A stretch of DNA of 64,000 nucleotides from Cryptomeria japonica. Its lineage: Eukaryota > Streptophyta > Pinopsida > Cupressales > Cupressaceae. This document shows positions 36,436 through 48,034 of the stretch, in pieces. The stretch is taken from assembly GCF_030272615.1 (NCBI RefSeq), contig NC_081406.1:397564439-397628438 (forward strand), given 5' to 3'. The stretch's first letter is position 1. The number at the start of each line of letters is the position of its first letter. The translations under genes were made by a program, and so were the position numbers. The notes below the pieces were generated by a model, which saw only the letters and a program-made list of their open reading frames with translations, searched no databases and was not told where the DNA came from.

Positions 36436-37688
36436 CACTTCCTTTAATCCAATGGTCACACAAGGAGTGTACATCCATCCTTGAGAGATTTCGGCCTATC
36501 TTGGCTAACACCAACGCTTGGCTGAAAAGTAATGGTGTTAGACTCATTAAAATCAAGGTTGGAAAGGAAGATGATTCTACTGGGCCTCTTGGACGTAAGT
36601 CTGAGATTCAGGTTGACAACAAGGAAGGTGCATCATCTTCGGGCAAAAGGATAAAATTGCGAGTTAGTCGGGTAGTAGTGCTCCCTCCTGAGGAGGCGAC
36701 AGTTCGTGGGAAGGAAAAGTCACGTTTCCATGTTCAGGTGATTGATCTTGATAATCCAGAAGAAGGGGCAGCAATCTGATGATGCTCCTAAGTCTCCAGC
36801 TTTGGATTCGCCTCATGAGATCCCTTCCTCAGTTTCCATTGAGAAGCCCCTTTCTCCTCCTGACTTAATGGTGGAAGAGTCTCCTCAGAATGTCGTTCCT
36901 ATTTCAGCATACGAGCCGCCTCTTGATCATCAACAAGAGTGTGTTGGAAGTTCCTGAAGATACTCCTGCTTGTATCCAGTTCTCAGAGATTGATACCTCC
37001 ACTTTTGGCTTTGAAGAATTTATGAAGCAATCTTCATGCCCATTGGATACATTTTACGAAGGGTTGAGGAAGCTCCACTTCCTTTAATCCAATGGTCACA
37101 CAAGGAGTGTACATCCATCCTTGAGAGATTTCAGCCTATCTTGGCTAACACCAACGCTTGGCTGAAAAGTAATGGTGTTAGACTCATTAAAATCAAGGTT
37201 GGAAAGGAAGATGATTCTATTGGGCCTCTTGGACGTAAGTCTGAGATTCAGGTTGACAACAAGGAAGGTGCATCATCTTCGGGCAAAAGGATAAAATTGC
37301 GAGTTAGTCGGGTAGTAGTGCTCCCTCCTGAGGAGGCGACAGTTCGTGGGAAGGAAAAGTCACGTTTCCATGTTCAGGTGATTGATCTTGATAATCCAGA
37401 AGAAGGGGCAGCAATTTGATGATGCTCCTAAGTCTCCAGCTTTGGATTCGCCTCATGAGATCCCTTCCTCAGTTTCCATTGAGAAGCCCCTTTCTCCTCC
37501 TGACTTAATGGTGGAAGAGTCTCCTCAGAATGTCGTTCCTATTTCAGCATACGAGCCGCCTCTTGATCATCAACAAGAGAGTGTGTTGGAAGTTCCTGAA
37601 GATACTCCTGCCTGTATCCAGTTCTCAGAGATTGATACCTCCACTTTTGGCTTTGAAGAATTTATGAAGCAATCTTCATGCCCATTGG
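36435..37688 (+). repeat. Tandem duplication inside H3
   Basis: Copy 1 (36435-37046) and copy 2 (37075-37688) are offset by 640 bp and nearly identical; copy 1 lacks two bases near 36940. Between them are 28 bases of H sequence that in H1 lie just upstream of the duplicated part. TTGG is shared at the join (37043-37046). Confidence 0.85.
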
Positions 37689-38905
37689 TTACTGAGCAAA
37701 CCGTGGTCACCATCCAAACAGATACTCCTCCTAGGATGACCACAGTTGTTCAAACAGAAACTGCTTCTCCTTTGCCTACAGCTGCTACTGAAGGAGAGTT
37801 GATGGCTTTACCTCCATGACTTAGTTCTTTTACTCCAAAAAGAAAGAAGCAAAAAATCTCGCCTGATGCCTTTGATTATTAGCAACTTAAACAGTCTAGA
37901 CCCAAAGTTGCTAAAAAGGCCAAGACTATCTCCAGAGTAACTGTTGACAGCAACAAGATGAAGGTAGCTGAAATTGTTGAACCCATTGCAGATAAGCCAC
38001 TTGAAGAAATGTCAGCTGCTGATTACAAAGTTACAAGGATAGAATTGGGTAAGCAAACGCATGAGGTGATTAAACATGATGCTCAGTTTTCTGTAGCTTC
38101 ACTGGTACAGCGGTGTGATGAACTTCTAGCAAAGAAAGACAAGCTAGAAGAAGAAAACCGACAACTTATGGCAGTTGTTCATAAAATTACAAAACCTGCT
38201 GCTAAAGGGAGTAATCCCACAAGTTCTTCCGGTTCCCAAGAATCAATTCGTAGAGTTGAAAGGGCTGCTCAGAAGGTACAAGCGTTGGATTCCTGGGTTA
38301 ATCAGCTTCATGATCTATGTGCACAAGTGATGAAATACATTTTTCAGATGATGTCTAAGTTGGAAACCATTGAAGAGAAACTGGATCAGACTTTCGATGC
38401 TTTCAAAAAGAATCTAGAAAGTGTTGAAGATAGTTTGACAATCTGGCTTACCATGCCCCAACAACAATTGAGTGTTCTACAAGAGCATGCCATAATCTCT
38501 TCCAGGGTCATGTACTTGGAATTTGAAGAGCTTTTGGAAAATAAGGCCCTTGTTCTTAAATCCCTCATTGAGGAGATTGGTGATACAATGAGATTACGGG
38601 GTGAGGTTTTCCAAGATATTGTCTCTCATTGTGAAAATGCCTCTTGCAACATAATAAGTCAGGATGGACAGCTAATACCAAAAGAAGTTCTTGCAAATTT
38701 GCAGATAAGGATTCATAATGAATGGAGGAGCGATCAATTCTCAGCTGCTTCAAGTCAAATATTGATGAAACACCAAATCTTTTTGCATGAAGTTCAGTCC
38801 ATCTTGGAGAAGGACAACTATACGCTCCTTCGATGCCATGATACCATTGTGAAGACCATGGTTGTTGCCAAGAACACCCATGAACCGGATCCTGATGAAC
38901 TATGA
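36436..38905 (+). pseudogene. H-family gene, copy H3 (middle and C-terminal part)
   Basis: It starts inside the gene at the segment PLPLIQWSHKECTSILERF that H1 also carries, fused to LTR-type DNA at a shared CCACTT. A near-identical stretch of about 612 bp is present twice (36435-37046 and 37075-37688). Both copies share a TGA and frame change after GRKSEIQ...NPEEGAAI, and further stops lie at 37817 and 37880. From 37958 a 315-codon frame continues to 38905 with long heptad-like stretches (CDELLAKKDKLEEENRQLM and others) typical of coiled coil. This part aligns with H2 at 47003-47840 (LEEENRQL against LKVENRKL). Function unknown; broken by the fusion, frame changes and stops. Confidence 0.7.
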
Positions 38906-40045
38906 ATGATCATCCAGAAGTTTGAAGGATTCATGTCTTCACGTGCTACAACTTAAGTGTTTTTCAACACTTAGTTGTATTTTTCCACATTTGTAATCTT
39001 TAGTTGTAGTTTTTCTTTTGACAAGTTACATGTAAAAGCCTTTTTGTAAAATGCAAGTTAAGTCATTACTTGCACTTTTGTAATTACATGTAAGGCAACT
39101 ACAAGTTGTGTTCAGTTAGGACTGTAGTTGGAATAAGTCTTAGTTAGTTATTGAATAAGTCTTGGTGGTTGAGAGAATTTCTCAAGTTAGTTGGGATCCT
39201 CCCACCTTTTTCTCATGACTCCTCTCCTATAAATACTTGAGGGGTCTATTGTAATCTTTATCTTTTTGGAAAGCAAGCAAAAACTCTACCAAATTTACAA
39301 CAAAGAAGTCTTTGAGCTTTCATGTGTAAATTCAAGAATTGAAAAGAATAGAAGGAAATTGCTCAAGCTTTGGGTCTTTGTGCTACATTTTTGAGTTAGT
39401 GTTCTATATTATCTTTCTTGCAAGTGTTTCTTAAAGAGCTTAATCGAATTTGATTTGCAGTCTTTGTGCTGCAAGTATTTGAGGTTAATATAGATTAAAA
39501 TAAGTATTATGTTGAGAAAAGTTGTAAGTCTCTGTGCTTTCACTTTTTCTTAAGAGAATTTAGGAGCAGATTCTATGAGAAATAGTTGTGAGTCTTTGAG
39601 CTTATACTACTTCCCATTGTTTTAAGTAGAAAAGAATAAGATATTTCAGTCTTTGAGCTGTTATAATTTTTTCTTGATAGAATTAGTATAGAAAAGGGTA
39701 GATAGGACTTCACATAATCACGTCTTTGAGCTTGATATTGCTGTCCTGTCCCGAAGGAAGTGACGAAAGTCTTTGAGCTTTCAGGAAGCTTCATTTCCTT
39801 TCTCTCATTTCATTTCGAAAGTTGTTACTGTTGTTTTATATCAAATCGCTATCAATTTTCTATGAAGAGAAAAGGATATTGTCTTTCTTGAAAGAAGAAG
39901 AAAGATTGTTGTCCCATCCTATTTTATTTTCAAAGTTGTAGTTAGATAGGGGGAGCCTTCCCTTAATTAGGAGAGTTTTACTCACACGCTGTGGTTGAAA
40001 CCACAATTTTGTATACTTCCCCAAGTGTACAAAATTTTCAACCAA
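38906..40045 (+). repeat. LTR-like promoter and leader with GTCTTTGAGCTT array
   Basis: TATAAATAC at 39229-39237 follows a U3-like region with ACAAGTTG and CTTGCA phrases and a small hairpin near 38955-38974. Downstream, eight copies of GTCTTTG(A/T)GCT lie at 39308, 39374, 39460, 39528, 39592, 39649, 39722 and 39769. At 39994-40044 an imperfect hairpin has an outer stem GGTTGAAA/TTTCAACC and an inner stem ATTTTGTATACTT/AAGTGTACAAAAT. I infer the R-U5 region of an LTR, but did not find the ends. Confidence 0.5.
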
Positions 40046-40257
40046 CAAAGCTCTGAGTAATCAATATCAACAATGCCACTGTCTATCACAAGCCTGGGCA
40101 ATAAGAAATAAAGTCTACTCAACTCAACATCAAACTCCACAACATATCTCCCCAAGGTGTCAAGCAGAGCCATGATTGTAAACATGACTTCTCCAAATCT
40201 TCCTGCAAGGAGGAAAACAATCTTTTGCAGGAGCTCAACAAACTCATTCTCATAACT
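39982..40257 (-). other. Unassigned open stretch, possible exon remnant
   Basis: On the minus strand about 90 codons are open, with a plausible-looking hydrophobic and acidic composition (ELLQKIVFLLAGRFGEVMF, then RLYFLLPRLVIDSGIVD). No family was recognised. Its end overlaps the hairpin of the preceding feature. It could be a captured host exon or chance. Confidence 0.3.
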
Positions 40258-40955
40258 TTACATGAATCTACTAGACCTCAATTGAATTATTCTGATACAA
40301 CCATGGAGACTTTTGAAATCTCTTATAGTTCCCACTCCAAGCACCTCAGAATGATGAACCATAGAAAGCAAAGGTTCGATGTCCCAATCATAAGTAAAAG
40401 AGAGGGCGTAATAATAACCACTAGTTAGAGCTTGAACACTTCCCATACACAGATGCTAATTGTCCCAACTCACCATACCTCTCATCTGAGACCATAAACC
40501 TGTCCTGCCAAGAGACCATAAAGAAAATGACCCCCAAATTCCTTTAGAAAAGATAGCCCGAAATTTTACCCCACAGTTTTAATTCAACAATGAAGATAGA
40601 ATTAGAAGCTTGCATGTAAGTGGCACAAACAACTTACCAATTAACTACAACAAACTTTGTCAAAACTAGAAAAACTTTGGAATCCTTTGTTTGAGCAAAT
40701 AGCCACAACGTCTTTGAAATATCTAAATGCCTTAATCACTCTTCATGGATCCAAATGCTAATGCAATTATCATCTCTCAAAATGCCTTTCCAAGGTATGC
40801 TTGCTTGAATTACAAGACCAGGGATTCATTGAATGAATCAGTGTGGGCAAATAGTTCACATGCTATGAAGGTTTCTCATTAATGGTGCATCACAATTTTC
40901 ATTAACCCCCTTTGAACAGGTTTGAAACTAGATCACAATCAATTTGCTAGGGAAA
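40258..40955. other. Unassigned DNA
   Basis: No gene, repeat array or LTR tip is supported here. Confidence 0.4.
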
Positions 40956-43145
40956 TGTTGTGACCTTTCCACACATTGCCCCATTGCAAACGGGGACCCC
41001 TCTCTTTCCTGCTTTCCACGTTGTGTTAGTTTAGGATTTTGGCAATCAGGCAACAATTTTGAGCTTTTCAATGTTCGAGTCTCAAGTTTTGATGCGATCA
41101 TGCCTAAGATGCTATTAGGGTTTTGAGTTTTGAGTAGGATCAAGCATGTAAAATGTTAAAATGTCTAGGTGATCCTAATTTTGTGTGATTCTAGATTTTG
41201 AGCGTCAATGAGTTTAATTGAGTCTAAGTTGGTAATATTTTTGTGCCTAAGCATCAAGGGATCCTTTAGGAGTTGTTTTTTCGTTCCTGGTAGATTAACC
41301 AAGTCAAAATTGCATTTTATCCCAATGGAATCCCTATTTTCTCGCTCAAATTTAGATAAATTTGACTAAGTCCCCATGCATAATGATGAAATTTGACATG
41401 TCCAGATGTTTTTGAGTAGGAGAATCATCAAATTCCCAATAAAAACCTTTAATTGAGGTCTAGAAGTCAATTATCCTGATGGAGGATGTTTTTCACTAAG
41501 TTTTTTGGACAAATTTCTGATGACCCATGATTTTCCCCACTCAAATTCCTGATGAGGGGCGTTTTTCCCCAACTGTCATGACATTTGTCCTGATGGACCA
41601 CGTTTTTCCACCAAGAGGCCCAAATTTTATCTAAGCATTGGAAATTATGCTGATGGCCCACGTTTTTCCCCAGGAATGAAGTATGAAAATTTATGCGGAT
41701 GAAATTGACTATCCTAATGGAGGTCGATTTCCCCAAGTCAATTCATGAGCAAATTTAATGGAATTAAGTGCAGATAACTATCGTGATGAGTGGCAAATTT
41801 TTCCAAAATGTGTTTTGTGACCGAAATTGGTGTGGATAATTATCCAAATGGGATTCGATTTTCCCAAAAGTGGATTTTTTGACTGAGTGAAATGAAGAGA
41901 TTTTATGCATCCAGATGGGAGTCGATTTTCCCAAAGGGCCATTGTGATGACTTAAAATGATTTTTAATGTAGATTTTTATCCATACATGGGATGTTTTTC
42001 CCCAGTTGGTCCCAAGTTTAATGAAATTGAACGAGTTTTAACACAAGTATGGAAGGATTTAAATGTTTTTGCCTTGACAATAATTATTTAATGATCAAAA
42101 ACAATTATTTAATGTTGGGAAGCAATCATTTAATGATTAAAACATTTTTTCCAAAGGCAAATCGATTTTCCCAGGCAAGTATAAGAAGGCAAGTTTTATC
42201 CCACATTTCTTGTGTGGTGAAGTGTTGAGGTAAAAACTAGTTTAAAGAGGCCCAGCCAGCATTATAATAATATTATATTTGTTGATTTGATTGATTGAAG
42301 ACATTTTTGAAGGTTGATGGGAGTTCCCAGTTGGGCGATTTTGCCTAAGTGTGCATTGGACACCATTGTTAAGAGTTGAAGTGCAGATTTGAGGGATTTG
42401 TTTTCCCAATCAGACCTGGGTGCCATCATTGGAGAGAGTTGTAGCGAGTTTTGGTGGCAGCGAGTTTTGGTGGCAGATTGGGCCACATTTGGTGATTTTG
42501 GAGGGTGGTGCCATCATTGGGAGGCCACGACTTTGCTTGTGTGACTGATTGCCCCACATTTTGGGCATATTGCTAGGCGCCATTGATGTTTAAGAGGCTG
42601 CAAACACACTCAAATATGAATTTTACGCCATAGCTGGAAGTTATTTTGCCACCATTGTTGGCTGGGACATCACATTTTCAGACTTGTTTTTCAGCCACTC
42701 CCATACTTAGGGTATTTTATTTGGGAACCATCTTGGAGAGGTTTTGGGGCATTTCTTGAGGATTACATTGTTGTAACAGCCTAAAACTCCATAGTTGCAG
42801 GTTGTATTCAGACTTAAATTTTTATCACCAGCCCTCTACTTGTGCCCAAATTTGGCTATTTTGACCTTAGAGAGGTAAAATACATCAAATGTGAACACTT
42901 CATATGGCTGGGACCTCTTCAAATGACTGATTTATGCTAGTTGCAGGTTGTATTCAGACTTTGGGCAGCCATTGTTGACCTTGGAGGGGTGTTCAGACAT
43001 ACAAAACTGAAAATCAGATCTTTTGTTCACCTTTTCCCAAAGAAATCAGACTTGTGGTGGTGTCTAAATCAGGAATCGGTGTGAGGAAAGAACAATTGAT
43101 GATAGTGTAAGAGAAATTCTATCCAAATTCGCAATTATCATCCCG
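40956..43145 (+). repeat. G-family LTR (copy G4) with TTTTTCCCC array
   Basis: It begins TGTTGTGACC and has the tip hairpin at 40979-40995 (one mismatch). From 41474 to 42175 eleven degenerate copies of TGATGG...CGTTTTTCCCC occur (41474, 41516, 41547, 41588, 41648, 41711, 41770, 41842, 41908, 41977, 42150). AGTATAAGAAGG near 42179 may be the TATA box. The right boundary is not defined; gene H2 begins at 43146, so H2 could be the internal region of a G-type element, though no matching 3' LTR follows. Confidence 0.6.
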
Positions 43146-46100
43146 ATGGAAGAAAATCACAGATACAAACATGGAATTCATGGACATGGAACTAATGCGG
43201 CAAAGGATGTTCGGAGTGAGGAATCAGCTTCTTTCACCCCTTTCCACCAATATCATTTAGAGTGGCATATAACAGGCCACCGGTTTTCCTCAATCCATAC
43301 AGTGCAGTGAACTTATTTTGGAGTGTACAAGGCATTATGACCCAATTTCCAGGATGATCCGATCTCCCAAAGGGGTGCAACTCTTGCCTACCTCGTTGAG
43401 GATGCAATTGCAGAAGTATTTGGAATTCCCAGGAGTGTAGATATGAAAGAAAGAACCAAGGATGAGTATGAAGCCAAATATAAGAAGAAAGCGGATGCGT
43501 GCATGACAATTGTGAATAAAGAATGGATGATTGAACCAAGGCCTCACCATTCTAAGGCACCTAAAAGGCTTATGTGTACATATTTTAAAGATGAATACAG
43601 TGACCTAATATTCCTACTCAATCGAGTAATGGGGATGCCTCAGGGCGCTTTGTTCGAAAGCTAGATGTTTTATTTTATCGAGGATTGTAGAAGACGAATA
43701 GTGATCAATGCCCCCAAGATTATAAGTGGCAATCTGGATATTCAGTTGAGGAATGTGGAAAAGACTAGGTCATTCGGCATGACTTCTTACTTGTATACAT
43801 ACTTGCAAAATTTGTTACATACATGGGATTGACATGCATAGGCAAAGTTGGAAATGGATCAAGACAATACAGAAGTTATGAATGTTATCCACCACTTCAT
43901 ATGCATAAAATTGAAGACTACAGAAGGGTGAATGATGCTTCCACCATGTACATTACAAGAATGTTGCGGGGTGGGATCCACAAACGGTTGTTCAAGGAGA
44001 CGACCCAATTGATAGAGAAATATGGATCATGGTACATACAGTTTCCCACCTTCACATACCTACAAATTCAGCAGTTCTGATTCACACCTTACAAACTTCC
44101 TAGGTATCCAACTAATAAGATGATACTACTTGAGGTGGTGAGACAGCTTTCAGAATTTGATTTCATCCAGAAGGAGAAGCACGAAACAGGGATAACTTTC
44201 TCTATTGCAATAGGAAAGACTTTGGAGGTGTGCCACACCGTCGCCGCAGCCAGTTCAGTCATTGATGAACTTGCATTTAATCACCTTGGAACTTACAAGA
44301 GCAGAGAAAGATTTGATCTGCATAAGAATGTTGTAAAGATCAAGGGAGAAAGATTCACACAAAAGATTAACATTGAGGATTATTAAGCTAATCTCATGGA
44401 TGAACACGCAGTAAGAAAGAGGATGTGGTCCAAAATGTCAATTGATTTCATGAGGAAATGTGAACTTTTTTCCATTCCAGATTGGATAGTTGATGATAGT
44501 GATCATACTCATCCGCAGTATGAAAATGAAGTGAACAAGTTGAAAGATCCCTAGTAGAGATCTGATGTAATTTTCTGACTGAGTTTCTTGTAATGCCTTT
44601 GACAGCGAATTTGCGTTTGATGTTTTCTTGCAAGAGTTTTGAATGCCAAAGGAAGTACAATAATTGGAAATGAAAGGACAATGCAATAGAACAATTTCCC
44701 AAGCAAAATGTGAATAATGTAACTATTTTTTATTGACTGATTCGCATTTCCAGAATTCTGTTTTTTTTACCAGTCATTAATTAATTGATGAAAAAGACAA
44801 ATTTACACATCTACGGCACAAATCTCATGCCCAGAAGTTATAAGGCAGCTGATAAGAGTTTATTGTTCATTCAATTGGCAGAGTATGACCCCCAATCAGT
44901 TACATATGATCAGGTCAAGAATTAATTCCCAGCTACAGTAAGAAGATGGCCTAGCTGGTCTCTAATCACCAATTAAATCCCTGCTACAGGTCTGATTAAT
45001 CCTGAAAAATGTAATGGAAGTCCTCCAAAGCACCCAATCTGCAAATGATTCACCAAACCCTACCTCAAACATTGGTACAGCTGCTGGGAAAGCTTATAGG
45101 AAGTACGGCCAGGCTGGGAAATGACTAATTCACTGTTATTATACCAAATCTTCTATAATGAGACACCAATCTGCCCTTGAATGGTACTTATCTGCAATTT
45201 CTCACCAACAAACTACTGAAAATGATGCAAAGATCAAACCAACGCCTAAAAATATGAAGGAATAATGTAGCTAGGTGGACGTCCAGCTCTCCAAGCACAA
45301 GGGTTTTTGTCTTTGAGGCCAAAATATGCTGCAACCCTGTATTCCAGAGCTCAACCTGCAAGTTTTCTTCTTTCCAAATAACCTGTATAAGGAATAAAAT
45401 GCTGGCCCCAATGTCTTTTTAACATGCCTTAAACCCTAATTCGAATTTGGGGTTAGGGTTGTACTTTTGGCATCATAAAACATGTTAAAATGTTTCTTTT
45501 TATTAAAAAATAACTTCCCCTATGTGGTTTGACCCATTGAGGGTCTAATTCCTCATTAAAAGTGGTCATATTATTAAGTTATAACCTTTAAGTTATAACT
45601 TCTAGGGAAATGTGCCAAAAGGCCACTTTATTATAATATAAAGTGATTATATTATTTCACTTTATTATTGTTTATTTAATCCAACTTAGGACATATTTTA
45701 ATATTTCCTTATTTATTCATAAAATGCTCAAATGAGCTCAAAGTTGAAAAGTGTTTGTAGTCACCTGACTGTGAAGGATGCCTGAACCTCACAGGCCAAT
45801 TGGCAGTTCTCCCCTAAAATCTAAGGATGCTCCTAAAAAGTAGGAGACAGACCCTGTCAACCTGAAACTGAACCCCAATGGTCCTCCTCTACTATGTGCA
45901 CCTCTGGAAGGTCTGTCGATGAACTGAGAGTTCCTCCTAAAAAATAGGAGATGCACTCAAAGTGTCCAAAACATTCCCAAAGGTCTCCGGATACCCCCTA
46001 GACCACTCCCAATCAATCCCTAAAAAATAGGCATCCTCCTAAATTTTAGGAAATTGTTGTCAACTGCTCCAAACTACCTGAAAGGCTCAAGCATGACTCT

Positions 46101-48034
46101 CTAAGCCCCTAAGTTGGTTCCCTCCATGCTCTACTGCCTACGAGAACCAGATAATAGACCAACGCTGCTAGAAATGTTGTCACTAAGGAAGAGCAAAATT
46201 TGGGGACATGACACAGGTCTATCCTATTGCCAAGTTGGTCACAGCCAGAGATGGTAAATTTGAATGTGCTTATGAAAGAAGTGAATGATTTTTCCAGGGA
46301 ATGGGTGGACAAGTATACGAACCAGTTAAGAGAGATGGGCATCGCTTTCACCTATGAGAAAATGAGACAAGAGGAGTCTTCTCTTGAGGATGATGAAAGA
46401 ACAATCAGCGATGCAAATATACATGATGATGAGACTCATACTCCTAAACAAAGGAAGGGTATGCCTGGAGAATCCAAAATGAAGGGGTAGGAGACAATTA
46501 GTCAGCAATCAAAGAAGAAGAAACATAAGCCTAGCACTCCTTTATCCACCCATAGTTCCTCATCAGTGAAGGAGATAGATATGCCAGAGAGGAACAAAGA
46601 GTTTGAACAATGCTTCAATACAGTGATTTTACCAAAGAATATTCTGGACTTACATGCTACAGCAACATCGGCACCACTGCATGAAGATGAAGAGCAGCTG
46701 GGATCTCCCACTGTTCAGTTGGAGGTTAGCTTGGGCAACAATGTTTATGATTTGACCAAGGACAAGGGGATGGATGATGATGTTACCTCAACATTGAGGG
46801 GACTTGATTAGGAGATGTGTCTTGATGATGGGATGGAAATTTCCACCATTCCTAATTGGTTGTTGCAAAGCATGGAGAAAGGAAAGAAGATGATAGGGAC
46901 ACATCCCATAGGAGATATTGATGATTATTTAGCAAGGACAAACAAGGAAAAAGAACCAAAAAGGCTAAGATATTTTCCAAGATTGCTAGTAATGAGGTAG
47001 GTGTGCATATTGCACAAGTGGCTGTCCCAGTGGGTAATGTGACCAGAGATCTAACCACTCCCATGGATTATCAAATTACTTCAATTGACCTTGAACCAAC
47101 CAAACAGAAGCAGGAATTCCAGGAGTTAGATGACACGGTCAAGGCAATCAGGGCACAATTGGATAGAACAATTGAAAAGAAAGATATGTTAAAGGTTGAG
47201 AACAGGAAACTCAAAGAATATATTGAAAGGATGAATCAACATGAGGATCCTACCTTTGTCTCACCTATCGTAGTTGATCATGGATTTCCCTTTGATCATG
47301 AGGCAGCAAGGAATACACATGCGAAGTTTGGGAAGTGGACTGAAGATGTTACAAAACAAGTAGATGATTTCCTAACTCAATTTGTCCAAGCATTTGACAG
47401 ATTGTCAATGCTCGCATTCAAGATAAAATATTTGGAAGGAGTATGGGATGAGTTCCAGCCAATACAAGAGAAGACAATTCCTCGCCTCAAGGTGTTGAAG
47501 CGAATTCTGATGCCCATATTGATCCATGAGGGAGTTGTGCACGAGGGAGATATTTATGATTTCCAAGGATGGTATTGTTCATTGACCATGCGAAAATCTA
47601 CTTATGAGTATGCAAGGAAAGATTGTGCAAAGATGGAAGGGTCGATCCATGAGATTCAATCCAAAATCCTTTCATCCATTGAAGAATTGTTAGGGGTAGA
47701 TGTCAGTGCTTCCAGCGGTCTACACTTAGAAAAGTTGAGAGAAAAGATGAAGTTCATGTACTTCAGACAATTGGATTCTTTGAAGAAGAATCAAATTGAT
47801 AATTTAGTTTCTCTGTTGATCCATATCCACAATTCATAGAAGTTTATACCGGATTGGGAGAATATTTTTGATGCTTTTTCGGATGCATTTGATGTGATTG
47901 ATGCACAACAGAAGGCTTTGCCCAGCATCATCATGGAGGAACTAGATTCAATTTTGGCCAGATTCCTAGAATATGTTGCTAGAGAGAGGAATGCAGGCCA
48001 GAATCTTCTAGAAGATTCCCTATTTGATGACTAG
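43146..48034 (+). pseudogene. H-family gene, copy H2 (longest), split by a solo LTR
   Basis: The first Met is at 43146. The N-terminal domain aligns with H1: AEVFGIP against KAFRIPP, LLNRVMGMPQGALFESWMFYFI against ILGKIMGLEHSNVFEPWMYQFI, and QFPTFTY with LPRYPTNK. The middle is interrupted by solo LTR B2 (44541-46213); its flanks lie in compatible frames and continue the alignment with H1. The C-terminal part (47003-48034) is coiled-coil-rich and aligns with H3. Several stops and frame changes (for example 43315, 46488, 46809, 47837) show decay. Without the insert, the gene spans about 3.2 kb. The product would be about 1000 residues with a globular N-terminal part and helical C-terminal part. 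No known domain was recognised; a gag-like or accessory role in a retroelement is only a guess. Confidence 0.7.
44541..46213 (-). mobile_element. Family B solo LTR (copy B2) inside H2
   Basis: The plus strand begins TGAAAGATCCCT, the complement of the B1 end, and ends GGGGACATGACA, the complement of the B1 start. Flanks are CAAGT (44536-44540) and CAGGT (46214-46218), a 5-bp duplication with one change. At 45815-46050 it carries CCTAAAAAGTAGG-type palindromes like those of B1. Length 1673 bp. Confidence 0.85.

Noticed and set aside
36028-42175. CRISPR-like arrays (short boxes with regular spacing)
   Set aside because: Boxes are only 10-20 bp, degenerate, irregularly spaced and inside plant LTRs; no cas genes exist here.
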